A DNA stretch of 64,000 bases from contig NZ_JAJONF010000028.1 in assembly GCF_021462265.1 (NCBI RefSeq), positions 1 through 64,000 on the forward strand, given 5' to 3'. The notes under the pieces are model-generated. The model did no database searches. It saw nothing but the letters and a program-made list of their open reading frames with translations, and was not told where the DNA came from. Both the position numbers and the translations under genes were made by a program. Position 1 is the stretch's first letter. Every line of letters begins with the position of its first letter. The stretch is from Streptomyces shenzhenensis. Lineage in GTDB: Bacteria; Actinomycetota; Actinomycetes; Streptomycetales; Streptomycetaceae. Below, in pieces: positions 41,014 to 50,951 of this stretch.

Positions 41014-42267
41014 CTATGCGCGGCTGCCGCCACGCGAGTGCCGCCGGCCCTCACCGGCCCGCAGCCCGGAGACGGCCCGGACCGCTGCCGCGGAGACCAG
41101 GGCGACGCACCCCGCCAGGGCGAAACAAGCCCCCACCGACAGCCGTCCGACCAGCAGACCGGCCACCACGGAGCCTCCCGCACTTCCGGCGTTGACGGCC
41201 GCGTTCACCCACGCCCCGGCCCGCGTCCGCTCCCCCTCCGCCGCCGTCTCGTCGGCCAGCAGATACGCCGTCGTCAGGGTCGGCGCCACGAACGCCCCCG
41301 CCACCGCCATGGCCCCGCCCAGCGTCCACATCCCGGGTGCGAACCCGGCGGCCCCCAGGACCACCCCCAGCCCCACCGCCAGCCAGGCCAGCCGCTCCCC
41401 CGCCGGACGGCGCCACTCCACCGCCCCGTTCAGCAGTCCGCCCACCGCGCTGCCCGCCGAGAGCGCGGCCAGCACCCAGGGGACGGCCTCATCGCCGTAC
41501 GACCGTTGCCCGGCGAACGCCATCACCAGGAGTTCCGCCGCGCTCAGCGCCAGGCCGAGGCCGGCTGCCGCGGCCACCGGGGCCGCCGGGAAGCGGCCGG
41601 GCGAGCGGCCCGCCTCCTTGTTCTTCTTCGGCGGGACCACTGCCCGTACCGCCGGTGACATCACGAACGCACACGTGCCGGCCGTCATCAGCACCGCGCT
41701 CAGCAGCAGCCCCGCCGGCGGCGGGCCGAACCGCAGCAGCAGGCCCACCAGTGCCGGGCCTGACACGAACAGCAGTTCCTCGGCGACTCCGTCCAGGCTG
41801 TACGCCCGGCGTAGCAGGGCGGGGTCGTCGGCCAGCCGCCCCCACACCGCCCGCATCGTGGGGCCAAGCGGCGGCGCGACGCACCCGGTGAGCGCGGCGG
41901 CCGCGGCGAGGGCGGCCGGTGGCGCGCCGGGTCGCCAGGTCAGGACGGCCAGGAGGCAGAGAAGAGCGCTGTAGAGGGCCGCCAGCAACGGCAGGACGCG
42001 CCGTGGGCCGTAGCGGTCCACCAGCGTCGCCCGGACGGGCAGCAGGACGACCACCGTGCCGCCGAAGAGGGCCATCACCAGGCCGGAGACGGCATAGGAG
42101 CCGGTCGCCCCGGTCACGGACAGCAGCACGGACAGCGGGACCGTGCCGTAGGAGAGACGGGCCACGAGGGCGGCCAGGAAGGTGTGGCGCGCGGACGGGA
42201 CGCGCAGGACGGCGGCGTACGAGGTGTGCCGCACCGGTGAAGGGCGTGACGTGGTCGACGCGGACAT
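41014..42267 (-). CDS. Major facilitator superfamily transporter
   Basis: A 417-residue exporter with about twelve helices in two bundles. The loop-2 motif between helices 2 and 3 is degenerate (VRATLVDRYGPRRVLPLL). A cytosolic loop rich in PPKKNKEAGRSP separates the halves. The ATG at 42267 has GAGGAAC upstream. It is convergent with the MarR gene and may be its target. Substrate unknown. Confidence 0.87.
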   Translation of the reverse strand: MSASTTSRPSPVRHTSYAAVLRVPSARHTFLAALVARLSYGTVPLSVLLSVTGATGSYAVSGLVMALFGGTVVVLLPVRATLVDRYGPRRVLPLLAALYSALLCLLAVLTWRPGAPPAALAAAAALTGCVAPPLGPTMRAVWGRLADDPALLRRAYSLDGVAEELLFVSGPALVGLLLRFGPPPAGLLLSAVLMTAGTCAFVMSPAVRAVVPPKKNKEAGRSPGRFPAAPVAAAAGLGLALSAAELLVMAFAGQRSYGDEAVPWVLAALSAGSAVGGLLNGAVEWRRPAGERLAWLAVGLGVVLGAAGFAPGMWTLGGAMAVAGAFVAPTLTTAYLLADETAAEGERTRAGAWVNAAVNAGSAGGSVVAGLLVGRLSVGACFALAGCVALVSAAAVRAVSGLRAGEGRRHSRGGSRA

Positions 42268-42416
42268 GCGTGAGTTCCTCTGAGAGAGGCGGAAGAGGGG
42301 ACACCTGAGCGCGCCACGGCACGGGACGTTCACATGCCGTGGTGCTGGGTGCGCTCTACGCCAAGGAGAGGAACATGCCGGTCAAGGTAGCAGCGGCAGC
42401 CGGGGGCCGGCCATCG

Positions 42417-43376
42417 TCAGCCCTCCGTCAGCCCCGCCACCAGTTCGTCGGCCGCCCGGTACGGGTCCAGTTCGCCGGCCACGATGCGCTCCGCGAGGGC
42501 GCCGAGGTGGCGGTCTCCGTGGAGGTCGCCGATGCGTTCGCGCAGGGCCGTGACCGCGATGGTCTCGACCTCGCGGGAGGCGCGGGCCAGCCGGCGTTCC
42601 GTCAGGACGCCCCGCTCCTCCATCCAGGCGCGGTGCTTCTCCAGGGCTTCCACCAACTCGTCGATGCCCTCCGCGCGGGCGGCGACCGTCTTGACGATGG
42701 GCGGACGCCAGTCGCCGGGACCGCGGGACTCGCCGAGGCCGAGCATGTGGTTCAGTTCGCGGGCGGTGGCGTCCGCGCCGTCCCGGTCGGCCTTGTTGAC
42801 GACGTAGACGTCGCCGATCTCCAGGATTCCGGCCTTGGCCGCCTGGATGCCGTCGCCCATCCCCGGGGCCAGCAGCACCACGCTCGTGTCCGCCTGGGAG
42901 GCGATCTCGACCTCCGACTGGCCGACGCCGACCGTCTCGACGAGGATCACGTCGCAGCCCGCCGCGTCCAGGACCCGGATGGCCTGGGGTGCCGACCAGG
43001 CCAGGCCGCCGAGGTGGCCCCGGGTGGCCATCGAGCGGATGTAGACGCCGGGGTCGGAGGCGTGGTCGGACATCCGGACGCGGTCGCCCAGGAGGGCTCC
43101 GCCGGAGAACGGGGAGGACGGGTCGACGGCCAGGACGCCGACCCGTTTGCCCTGTTTGCGATAGGCGGTCACGAGCGCCGAGGTGGAGGTCGACTTGCCG
43201 ACCCCCGGGGAACCGGTCAGGCCCACCACATAGGCGTTTCCGGTCAGCGGGGCGAGCGCCGCCATGACCTCCCTGAGCTGTGGGGACGCCCCCTCCACCA
43301 GGGAGATCAGGCGGGCCACCGCACGCGGTCGGCCCTCCCTCGCCTGGGCCACCAGTGAGGAGACGTCCTGCATCAC
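42417..43376 (-). CDS. meaB: MeaB G-protein chaperone of B12-dependent mutases
   Basis: A 319-residue SIMIBI-class GTPase that loads and protects adenosylcobalamin in methylmalonyl-CoA-type mutases. Walker A is TGSPGVGKST (about 54-63), ETVGVGQSEVEIA is the switch region, and the guanine motif is NKAD. In this window it can serve IcmA. It is on the same strand and downstream of the acetyl-CoA acetyltransferase gene, gap 45 bp. Confidence 0.95.
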   Translation of the reverse strand: MMQDVSSLVAQAREGRPRAVARLISLVEGASPQLREVMAALAPLTGNAYVVGLTGSPGVGKSTSTSALVTAYRKQGKRVGVLAVDPSSPFSGGALLGDRVRMSDHASDPGVYIRSMATRGHLGGLAWSAPQAIRVLDAAGCDVILVETVGVGQSEVEIASQADTSVVLLAPGMGDGIQAAKAGILEIGDVYVVNKADRDGADATARELNHMLGLGESRGPGDWRPPIVKTVAARAEGIDELVEALEKHRAWMEERGVLTERRLARASREVETIAVTALRERIGDLHGDRHLGALAERIVAGELDPYRAADELVAGLTEG

Positions 43377-43421
43377 AGCTCCGTTCGCTCCGTTCGCTTC
43401 CGTTCGCTCAGCGAAACGTAC

Positions 43422-44627
43422 TCAGGCCTTCGGCACCCGCACGATCAGCGCGTCGCCCTGACCGCCGCCACCGCACAGCGCGGCCGCGCCGACCCCGCCG
43501 CCCCGGCGCTTGAGCTCAAGGGCCAGGTGCAGCACAAGGCGCGCTCCGGACATCCCGATGGGGTGACCCAGGGCGATCGCACCACCGTTGACGTTAACCG
43601 TTTCGGTGGACACGCCGAGGTCCTTCATTGACTGCACGGCGACGGCGGCGAAGGCCTCGTTGATCTCGATGAGGTCGAGGTCGGAGACCTCCAGGCCCTC
43701 CTTCTTCAGGGCGTGCCGGATGGCGTTGGACGGCTGGGACTGGAGGGAGTTGTCCGGTCCGGCCACGTTGCCGTGGGCGCCGATCTCGGCGAGCCAGTCG
43801 AGGCCCAGCTCCTCGGCCTTGGCCTTGCTCATCACGACCACGGCCGCGGCGCCGTCCGAGATCTGGGAGGAGGTGCCGGCGGTGATGGTGCCGTCCTTCG
43901 TGAACGCCGGGCGGAGCCTGCCCAGCGACTCCGCCGTGGTGTCGCCGCGGATGCCCTCGTCCTTGCTGAAGACGACGGGCTCGCCCTTGCGCTGCGGGAT
44001 CTCGACCGGGGTGATCTCGGCCTCGAAGACGCCGTTCTTCTGCGCGGCGGCGGCCCGCTGGTGGGACAGGGCGGCGATCTCGTCCTGCTCGGGGCGCTGG
44101 ATGCCGAGACGGGTGTTGTGCTTCTCGGTGGACTCGCCCATGGCGATGTTCTCGAAGGCGTCGGTCAGGCCGTCGTACGCCATCGCGTCGAGCATCTCGA
44201 TCGCGCCGTACTTGAAGCCCTCGCGGGACTTCGGGAGCAGGTGCGGGGCGTTGGTCATGGACTCCTGGCCGCCCGCGACCACGATGTCGAACTCACCCGC
44301 GCGGATCAGCTGGTCGGCGAGCGCGATGGCGTCGAGACCGGAGAGGCACACCTTGTTGACCGTGAGCGCCGGGACGCTCATCGGGATGCCGGCCTTCACG
44401 GCGGCCTGGCGGGCCGGGATCTGCCCGGCGCCGGCCTGGAGCACCTGCCCCATGATCACGTACTGCACCTGGTCGCCCCCGATCCCCGCACGGTCGAGGG
44501 CGGCCTTGATCGCGAAGCCGCCGAGGTCGGCTCCGGAGAAGGACTTCAGCGAGCCCAGCAGTCGTCCCATGGGCGTACGCGCGCCCGCGACGATCACCGA
44601 GGTGGTTCCAGAGTTTCCAGAAGTCAT
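43422..44627 (-). CDS. atoB: Acetyl-CoA C-acetyltransferase
   Basis: A 401-residue thiolase with catalytic C94 (NKVCLSGLDA), H355 (ALGHPIGMSG) and C385 (ALCGGGGQG). It condenses two acetyl-CoA to acetoacetyl-CoA, or the reverse. With 3-hydroxybutyryl-CoA dehydrogenase (61904-62752) it feeds the ethylmalonyl-CoA or butyryl-CoA route that connects to IcmA. Divergent from the epimerase gene. Confidence 0.95.
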   Translation of the reverse strand: MTSGNSGTTSVIVAGARTPMGRLLGSLKSFSGADLGGFAIKAALDRAGIGGDQVQYVIMGQVLQAGAGQIPARQAAVKAGIPMSVPALTVNKVCLSGLDAIALADQLIRAGEFDIVVAGGQESMTNAPHLLPKSREGFKYGAIEMLDAMAYDGLTDAFENIAMGESTEKHNTRLGIQRPEQDEIAALSHQRAAAAQKNGVFEAEITPVEIPQRKGEPVVFSKDEGIRGDTTAESLGRLRPAFTKDGTITAGTSSQISDGAAAVVVMSKAKAEELGLDWLAEIGAHGNVAGPDNSLQSQPSNAIRHALKKEGLEVSDLDLIEINEAFAAVAVQSMKDLGVSTETVNVNGGAIALGHPIGMSGARLVLHLALELKRRGGGVGAAALCGGGGQGDALIVRVPKA

Positions 44628-44776
44628 GAGCTGCGAATCCCCTTACCGGCTGCACTGCCGAGGAGTGAACGAGGGTTTACTTCGAATGTATTGCGTGGCA
44701 CTCCGTGCCGTCATCGGGCCGTCAGTGTGATCGCTGGCACGTTGCGTAACCACCGTCGTGGCGCTGCACTGAATCC

Positions 44777-45217
44777 ATGCTGACGCGAATCGACCACATC
44801 GGGATCGCCTGCCACGACCTCGACGCGACCGTCGAGTTCTACCGGGCCACGTACGGCTTCGAGGTGTTCCACACCGAGGTCAACGAGGAGCAGGGCGTGC
44901 GCGAGGCCATGCTCAAGATCAACGAGACGTCCGACGGCGGCGCCTCCTACCTGCAGCTCCTTGAACCGACCCGGGAGGACTCGGCGGTCGGCAAGTGGCT
45001 CGCGAAGAACGGCGAGGGGGTGCACCACATCGCCTTCGGTACGGCGGATGTGGACGGGGACGCGGCCGACATCCGCGCCAAGGGCGTACGCGTGCTGTAC
45101 GAGGAGCCACGGATCGGCTCCATGGGGTCGCGGATCACCTTCCTGCACCCGAAGGATTGCCACGGCGTACTGACAGAACTGGTCACTTCGGCGGCTGTTG
45201 AGTCACCTGAGCACTGA
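44777..45217 (+). CDS. mce: Methylmalonyl-CoA epimerase
   Basis: A 146-residue VOC-fold enzyme. Metal ligands expected for the family are present: H7, Q60, H84 and E134. It interconverts (S)- and (R)-methylmalonyl-CoA, required for propionyl-CoA use and for polyketide extender supply. Start ATG at 44777, divergent from the acetyltransferase. The methylmalonyl-CoA mutase genes are not in this window. Confidence 0.95.
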   Translation: MLTRIDHIGIACHDLDATVEFYRATYGFEVFHTEVNEEQGVREAMLKINETSDGGASYLQLLEPTREDSAVGKWLAKNGEGVHHIAFGTADVDGDAADIRAKGVRVLYEEPRIGSMGSRITFLHPKDCHGVLTELVTSAAVESPEH

Positions 45218-45243
45218 CCCTCGTACATATGGGCCGGTAGGGT
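45214..45243 (+). promoter_or_regulatory. Candidate scy promoter
   Basis: CTGACC (45214-45219) and TAGGGT (45238-45243) with an 18-bp spacer, overlapping the end of mce. It would give a leader of nearly 200 bases before the scy start. Confidence 0.4.
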
Positions 45244-45439
45244 TGGGGGCGGTCGTCCCTTCGCAGGTTCGCAGGGCCGGGGCGGCCGCATGCCGGGGTC
45301 CGGGTTTCGGGGGACGAGCGTCGGGGCAGCAGCCCGTGCTCCGCCGTTGATCTGACACCATTCCCCGGGGGCCCCGTTCGGCGGATGGACGGAGCTCGTT
45401 CGGAGAAGGTTGCGACCAGGGGACGGATGGGACCGCGCA

Positions 45440-48400
45440 GTGCGGGGCTACGAGAGCCAGGAGCGAGAGCCGGCGGCTGACGTCGACCACCTCTCTCGGT
45501 TCGAGGCCGAGATGAAACGGCTGAAGACCGAGCGGGAAAAGGCGATCCAGCATGCCGAGGACCTCGGCTACCAGGTCGAGGTGCTGCGCGCCAAGCTGCA
45601 CGAGGCGCGGCGCACCATCATGTCCCGGCCCGCGTTCGACGGCGGCGACATCGGCTACCACGCCGAGCAGCTGCTGCGTAACGCCCAGATGCAGGCCGAC
45701 CAGATCCGCCAGGAGGCGGAGCGGGTGGCCGCGGAGGCCCGGGCGCAGACCCAGCGGATCCTCCAGGAGCACGCCGAGCAGGCCGCGCGGCTCCAGGCCG
45801 AGCTGCACCAAGAGGCGGTGACCCGCCGCCAGCAGCTGGACCAGGAGCTGGCCGAGCGCCGGCAGACCGTCGAGTCGCACGTCAACGAGAACGTTTCGTG
45901 GGCCGAGCAGCTGCGGGCGCGCACGGAGTCGCAGGCCCGGCGGCTGCTCGACGAGTCGCGGGCCGAGGCCGAGCAGGCCATGGCCGCCGCCCGCGCCGAG
46001 GCCCAGCGGCTGACCGACGAGGCCCGGCAGCGGCTGACCAGCGACGCCGAGGCGGCCCGCGCGGAGGCCGAGCAGATCCTGCTGCGCGCCCGCCGGGACG
46101 CCGAGCGGCTGCTGAACGCCGCGTCCACCCAGGCCCAGGAGGCCACCGACCACGCGGAGCAGCTGCGCAACTCCACCGTGACGGAGTCGGACGCGGCCCG
46201 CCGGCAGGCGAGTGAGCTGAGCCGGGCCGCCGGGGAGCGGATGGCGGAGGCCGAGGAGGCGCTGCGCAAGGCGCAGTCCGAGGCCGAGAAGCTGGTCACC
46301 GAGGCCGAGGCGAACGCCGCGAAGGCGCTCTCCACCGCCGAGGCCACCAACCAGCAGCGCACCCAGACCGCCAAGGAGCAGGTGGCCAGGCTGGTCAGCG
46401 AGGCCACCAAGGAGGCGGAGGCCACCAAGGCGGACGCCGAGCAGGTCGTCGCGGACGCCAGGGCCGAGGCCGAGAAGATCATCGCGGAGGCGTCCGAGAA
46501 GGCCCGCAGCCTCACCGCCGAGGAGAGCGCCTCCCAGCTGGCGAAGGCCGCCAAGACCGCCGAGGACGTCCTCAACAAGGCCTCCGAGGAGGCCAAGCGG
46601 ACCACGCGGGCCGCCGCCGAGGAGGCCGAGCGGATCCGCACCGAGGCGGAGGCCGAGGCGGACCGGCTGCGCGCCGAGGCGCACGACATCGCCGAGCAGC
46701 TCAAGGGCACGGCGAAGGACGACACCAAGGAGTACCGGGCCAAGACGGTCGAGCTGCAGGAAGAGGCCCGCCGGCTGCGCGGCGAGGCCGAGCAGCTGCG
46801 GTCCGACGCGGTCGCCGAGGGCGAGTCGATCCGCGCCGAGGCCCGGCGCGAGGCCGTGCAGCAGATCGAGGAGGCCGCCAAGTCCGCCGAGGAGCTGCTC
46901 GCCAAGGCCAAGGCCGACGCCGACGAGCTGCGGCAGACCGCGACCACGGACAGCGAGAAGGTCCGCACCGAGGCCATCGAGCGCGCGACCATGCTGCGCC
47001 GCCAGGCCGAGGAGACCCTGGAGCGCACCCGGCAGGAGGCCGACCGGCTCCGCGCGGAGGCCCAGGAGCAGTCCGAGGCGGTCCGGGCGGACGCCGAGCG
47101 GGCCGCGGCCGAGCTGCGCGAGGAGACCGAGCGGGGCGTCGAGGCCCGGCGCGCGGAGGCCGCCGAGGAGCTGACCCGGCTGCACGCCGAGGCCGAGGAC
47201 CGGCTGGCGGCGGCCGAGCGGTCGCTGACCGAGGCGCGCGAGGAGGCCGGCCGGATCCGCCGGGAGGCCGCCGAGGAGATCGACCGGCTGCGCGGCGAGG
47301 CCGCGGAGCGGATCCGTACGCTCCAGCAGCAGGCCGAGACCGAGGCCCAGCGGCTGCGCGACGAGGCAGCCGCCGACGCGTCGGCATCGCGCGCGGAGGG
47401 CGAGAGCATCGCCGTACGGCTGCGGTCCGAGGCCGCGGCCGAGGCGGAGCGGCTCAAGCAGGAGGCCCAGGACAGCGCCGACCGGGTGCGCGCCGAGGCA
47501 CAGGCGGCCGCCGAGCGGCTGTCCACGGAGGCGTCCGAGACGCTGGCCGCCGCCCAGGAGGAGGCCGCCCGCCGCCGCCGGGAGGCCGAGGAACTGCTCG
47601 GTTCGGCGCGCGAGGAGGCCGGCCAGGAGCGGGAGCGGGCCCGCGAGCAGAGCGAGGACCTGCTGGCCCAGGCGCGCAACCGGGTCGAGGAGGCGCAGAC
47701 CGAGGCCGTACGCCTGGTCGAGGAGGCGGACCGGCGGGCCACCGAGATGGTGTCGGCCGCCGAACTCCACGCCCAGCAGGTACGGGACTCGGTCGCCGGG
47801 CTGCACGAGCAGGCACAGGAGGAGATCACCGGGCTGCGCTCGGCCGCCGAGCACGCCGCCGACCGTACCCGGCGGGAGGCCGAGGAGGAGGCGGACCGGG
47901 TCCGCGCCGACGCCTACGCCGAGCGGGAGCGGGCCAGCGAGGACGCGACCCGGATCCGGCGCGAGGCGGCCGAGGCGTCCGAGGCGGCCAAGGCGCTCGC
48001 CGAGCGGACCGTCGCCGACGCGATGACCGAGTCGGAGCGGCTGCGGTCCGACTCGGCCGCGCACGCCCAGCGGGTGCGCACCGAGGCCTCCGACACCATC
48101 GCCCAGGCCGACCAGGACGCCACGCGCACGCGTGCCGAGGCGCGTGAGGACGCCAACCGGATGCGTTCGGACGCGGCGACCCAGGCCGACACCCTCATCA
48201 CCGAGGCGCGCAGCGAGGCCGAGCGGCTCCAGAACGAGACGATCGCGGAGGCCGACCGGGTCCGCGCGGACGCCATCGCCAAGGCGGAGAAGCTGATCGC
48301 GGACGCCAGCGGCGACGCGGAGCGGCTGCGCGCCGAGGCCGCCGAGACGGTCGGCTCCGCCCAGCTGCACGCCGACCGGACCCGTGCCGACGCCGAGCGG

Positions 48401-49285
48401 CTGAAGCGGGACGCGGAGGCCGAGGCCGAGCGGATGCTGGGCGCCGCCCGCGAGGAGTCCGACCGCACGCTCGACGAGGCCCGCAGGGACGCCAACAAGA
48501 GGCGTCAGGACGTGGCCGAGCAGGTCGACACGCTCATCAACGAGACCACCGCCGAGGCGGACAAGCTGCTCACCGAGGCGCAGCAGCAGGCGATGAAGAC
48601 CACCGCGGACGCCGAGTCGCAGGCCGACACCATGGTGGGCGCGGCCCGCAAGGAGGCCGACCGGCTGGTGTCCGAGGCCACGGTCGAGGGCAACTCGCTG
48701 GTGGAGAGGGCCCGTACGGACGCGGACGAGCTGCTGGTCGGCGCCCGCCGGGACGCCACCGCCATCCGGGAGCGGGCCGAGGAGCTGCGCGACCGCATCA
48801 CCGCCGAGATCGAGGAGCTGCACGAGCGGGCCCGCCGCGAGGCCGCCGAGACCATGAAGTCCACCGGCGACCGCTGTGACGCGCTCATCAAGGCCGCCGA
48901 GGAGCAGCTCGCCAAGGCCCAGGCCAAGGCCAAGGACCTGGTCTCGGAGGCCGGCTCCGAGGCGGGCAAGGTCCGCATCGCCGCCGTCAAGAAGGCCGAG
49001 GGGCTGCTCAAGGAGGCCGAGCTGAAGAAGGCCACGCTGATCCGGGAGGCCGAGGAGCTCAAGGCCGAGGCGATCCGCGAGGCCCGCCGCACGGTCGAGG
49101 AGGGCAAGCGCGAGCTGGAGATCCTGGAGCGCCGGCGGGAGAACATCAACGGCGAGATCTCCCGTGTCCAGGACGTCCTGGAGGCGTTGGAATCCTTCGA
49201 GGCTCCGTCCGCGAAGGAGGGCGGCGTCAAGGCGGGCAGTACGGTGGGGGCCCCTCGATCGGGTGGCAAGTCATCAGAAAGTTAG
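45440..49285 (+). CDS. scy: Scy, polarisome coiled-coil scaffold protein
   Basis: A 1281-residue almost uninterrupted coiled coil, slightly shorter than the S. coelicolor protein (recalled as about 1326). The opening VRGYESQEREPAADVDHLSRFEAEMKRLKTEREKA and the DUF-like start motif are diagnostic. The body is made of Ala/Glu/Arg-rich repeats (AEAEAERLRAEA style), consistent with the 51-residue mixed heptad/hendecad repeat described for this protein family. Scy organises the tip-organising centre with DivIVA and FilP and sets where hyphae grow and branch. GTG at 45440 is used because known homologues begin there. The extreme composition creates long opposite-strand open frames that are not genes. 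Confidence 0.93.
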   Translation: MRGYESQEREPAADVDHLSRFEAEMKRLKTEREKAIQHAEDLGYQVEVLRAKLHEARRTIMSRPAFDGGDIGYHAEQLLRNAQMQADQIRQEAERVAAEARAQTQRILQEHAEQAARLQAELHQEAVTRRQQLDQELAERRQTVESHVNENVSWAEQLRARTESQARRLLDESRAEAEQAMAAARAEAQRLTDEARQRLTSDAEAARAEAEQILLRARRDAERLLNAASTQAQEATDHAEQLRNSTVTESDAARRQASELSRAAGERMAEAEEALRKAQSEAEKLVTEAEANAAKALSTAEATNQQRTQTAKEQVARLVSEATKEAEATKADAEQVVADARAEAEKIIAEASEKARSLTAEESASQLAKAAKTAEDVLNKASEEAKRTTRAAAEEAERIRTEAEAEADRLRAEAHDIAEQLKGTAKDDTKEYRAKTVELQEEARRLRGEAEQLRSDAVAEGESIRAEARREAVQQIEEAAKSAEELLAKAKADADELRQTATTDSEKVRTEAIERATMLRRQAEETLERTRQEADRLRAEAQEQSEAVRADAERAAAELREETERGVEARRAEAAEELTRLHAEAEDRLAAAERSLTEAREEAGRIRREAAEEIDRLRGEAAERIRTLQQQAETEAQRLRDEAAADASASRAEGESIAVRLRSEAAAEAERLKQEAQDSADRVRAEAQAAAERLSTEASETLAAAQEEAARRRREAEELLGSAREEAGQERERAREQSEDLLAQARNRVEEAQTEAVRLVEEADRRATEMVSAAELHAQQVRDSVAGLHEQAQEEITGLRSAAEHAADRTRREAEEEADRVRADAYAERERASEDATRIRREAAEASEAAKALAERTVADAMTESERLRSDSAAHAQRVRTEASDTIAQADQDATRTRAEAREDANRMRSDAATQADTLITEARSEAERLQNETIAEADRVRADAIAKAEKLIADASGDAERLRAEAAETVGSAQLHADRTRADAERLKRDAEAEAERMLGAAREESDRTLDEARRDANKRRQDVAEQVDTLINETTAEADKLLTEAQQQAMKTTADAESQADTMVGAARKEADRLVSEATVEGNSLVERARTDADELLVGARRDATAIRERAEELRDRITAEIEELHERARREAAETMKSTGDRCDALIKAAEEQLAKAQAKAKDLVSEAGSEAGKVRIAAVKKAEGLLKEAELKKATLIREAEELKAEAIREARRTVEEGKRELEILERRRENINGEISRVQDVLEALESFEAPSAKEGGVKAGSTVGAPRSGGKSSES

Positions 49286-49480
49286 AAACCGAGGTCCGTT
49301 CTGTACTGTTCTGGTGCTTTTGAGTGAACCTTCGGCGGAGGCTTTGGCAAGTGATCTCACAGCCGGCCACCCAAAAGTGGTGTCATTCTCCAGATCAAAC
49401 ACGCATACGCTCGATGACACACCGCATCGGCCCCTAGGATTCCACCTATCACCTCACCGGTCTCACTCGACAGGAAACCC

Positions 49481-50416
49481 ATGAGCGACACTTCCCCCTA
49501 CGGCTTCGAGCTTGTGCGGCGTGGGTACGACCGCGCTCAGGTGGACGAACGGATCTCCAAGCTCGTCTCCGACCGTGACAGCGCTCTCGCCCGCATCACC
49601 GCTCTGGAAAAGCGCATCGAGGAACTCCACCTCGAAACGCAGAACGCCCAGGCCGCCGTCAGCGACGCGGAGCCCTCCTACGCCGGTCTCGGCGCGCGTG
49701 TCGAGAAGATCCTCCGCCTCGCCGAGGAGGAGGCGAAGGACCTGCGCGAGGAGGCCCGGCGGGCGGCCGAGCAGCACCGGGAGCTCGCCGAGTCGGCGGC
49801 CCAGCAGGTGCGCAACGACGCGGAGTCGTTCGCGGCGGAGCGCAAGGCCAAGTCCGAGGACGAGGGCGTCCGGATCGTCGAGAAGGCCAAGAGCGACGCC
49901 TCGCAGCTGCGCGCGGACGCGCAGAAGGACGCGCAGTCCAAGCGCGAGGAGGCGGACGCCCTCTTCGAGGAGACCCGTGCGAAGGCCGCGCAGGCCGCCG
50001 CCGACTTCGAGACGAACCTCGCCAAGCGCCGCGAGCAGTCCGAGCGTGACCTCGCCTCGCGTCAGCAGAAGGCGGAGAAGCGCCTCGCGGAGATCGAGCA
50101 CCGCGCGGAGCAGCTGCGCCTGGAGGCCGAGAAGCTGCGCACCGACGCCGAGCGCCGGGCCCGCCAGACGGTCGAGACGGCTCAGCGTCAGGCCGAGGAC
50201 ATCGTCGCGGACGCGAACGCCAAGGCCGACCGGATCCGTTCGGAATCCGAGCGTGAGCTCGCCGCGCTGACGAACCGCCGCGACAGCATCAACGCCCAGC
50301 TGACCAACGTCCGCGAGATGCTGGCCACGCTGACCGGCGCCGCGGTGGCCGCCGCCAGCTCCCCGGCGGACGACGAGCCGATCTCCCGCGGGGTCCCGGC
50401 TCAGCAGTCCCGGTAA
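49481..50416 (+). CDS. filP: FilP, coiled-coil filament protein
   Basis: A 311-residue intermediate-filament-like protein. The DivIVA-like start YGFELVRRGYDRAQVDERISKLVSDRDSAL leads into a coiled coil (about 30-275) with the same repeat style as Scy, then a short PADDEPISRG tail. FilP forms gradients of filaments behind the growing tip and adds stiffness. It follows scy with a 195-bp gap, which includes a TAGGAT -10-like box, and a terminator lies 36 bp after the stop. Older annotations call it a cellulose-binding protein. Confidence 0.95.
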   Translation: MSDTSPYGFELVRRGYDRAQVDERISKLVSDRDSALARITALEKRIEELHLETQNAQAAVSDAEPSYAGLGARVEKILRLAEEEAKDLREEARRAAEQHRELAESAAQQVRNDAESFAAERKAKSEDEGVRIVEKAKSDASQLRADAQKDAQSKREEADALFEETRAKAAQAAADFETNLAKRREQSERDLASRQQKAEKRLAEIEHRAEQLRLEAEKLRTDAERRARQTVETAQRQAEDIVADANAKADRIRSESERELAALTNRRDSINAQLTNVREMLATLTGAAVAAASSPADDEPISRGVPAQQSR

Positions 50417-50451
50417 CCCACCAGGTAGGAACGACTTCCGTCGTCGCACGA

Positions 50452-50491
50452 ACGAAGGCCCGCATGTCCCTCGGGGGGTGCGGGCCTTCGT
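50452..50491. terminator. filP terminator
   Basis: Perfect 13-bp stem ACGAAGGCCCGCA (50452-50464) with 50479-50491, loop of 14 bases. Confidence 0.85.
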
Positions 50492-50514
50492 CGTGGGGCG
50501 TGGGGTTCCGTCAC

Positions 50515-50600
50515 GGGCCCGGCGGCACCACTGCCCGCGGCCGCGTAGCGCCCCGTAGGGGGCACGGCCCCGTCCCACGCACCCGCAGGGGCGCACGGCT
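50515..50600. repeat. Possible degenerate copy of the dispersed intergenic repeat
   Basis: AGCGCCCCGTAGGGGGCACG followed by CCCACGCACCCGCAG resembles the copies at 7979 and 19640. The match is partial. Confidence 0.3.
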
Positions 50601-50735
50601 TCGTCCTGCCGGGGCGGACGGGCTGCCGGACGGCCCGGGTGTCCTTGCCCGTGCAACGTCGAGTCCGGGGCCCGGCCTCGCGGCAGGCGGGAAAAGCGTT
50701 GTCGGGTCGTGGGAGCCCGGTGGTGGACGTCCCGG

Positions 50736-50853
50736 ATGCACAAGAGTCCGGAATTCGCCGAGCTGCTGCGGCCGGGGCCCGGTGGACTCCCTGAAGCTGG
50801 ACGGCGACCGGCGCGTCTTCGACCGGCTCCTGGCCTGGGACCCGGAGGAGTAG
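50736..50853 (+). pseudogene. Possible frameshifted small gene remnant
   Basis: ATG at 50736 gives MHKSPEFAELLR, then a +1 shift near 50773 would continue as GPVDSLKLDGDRRVFDRLLAWDPEE with a TAG stop. Both parts have high GC3 in their own frame and look protein-like; the C-terminal part recalls ends of SCP2-like domains. Either a remnant or a sequencing error in a small gene. Confidence 0.3.
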
Positions 50854-50951
50854 GCCCCCGGCCCGCCCCGGACCTGCCGTACCCGACCCGGCCGCAGCAA
50901 CTGAACCCCGCTCAGGTGGCAGCCCCCCTGAGGCGGTTCTAGCGTGGCCGC

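Noticed and set aside
45655..47829. A 724-codon Ser/Ala-rich open frame on the minus strand
   Set aside because: Also a shadow of scy; composition follows from reversed GAG/GCC codons.
45203..48823. A 1206-codon open frame on the minus strand, rich in Leu/Gly/Arg
   Set aside because: It is the complement of the scy coiled-coil repeats. Codon bias fits scy, not this frame, and no domain is recognisable.
45440..50416. Long regular DNA repeats in scy and filP as CRISPR or satellite
   Set aside because: The periodicity follows from coiled-coil heptad/hendecad coding, and the units differ at synonymous sites.
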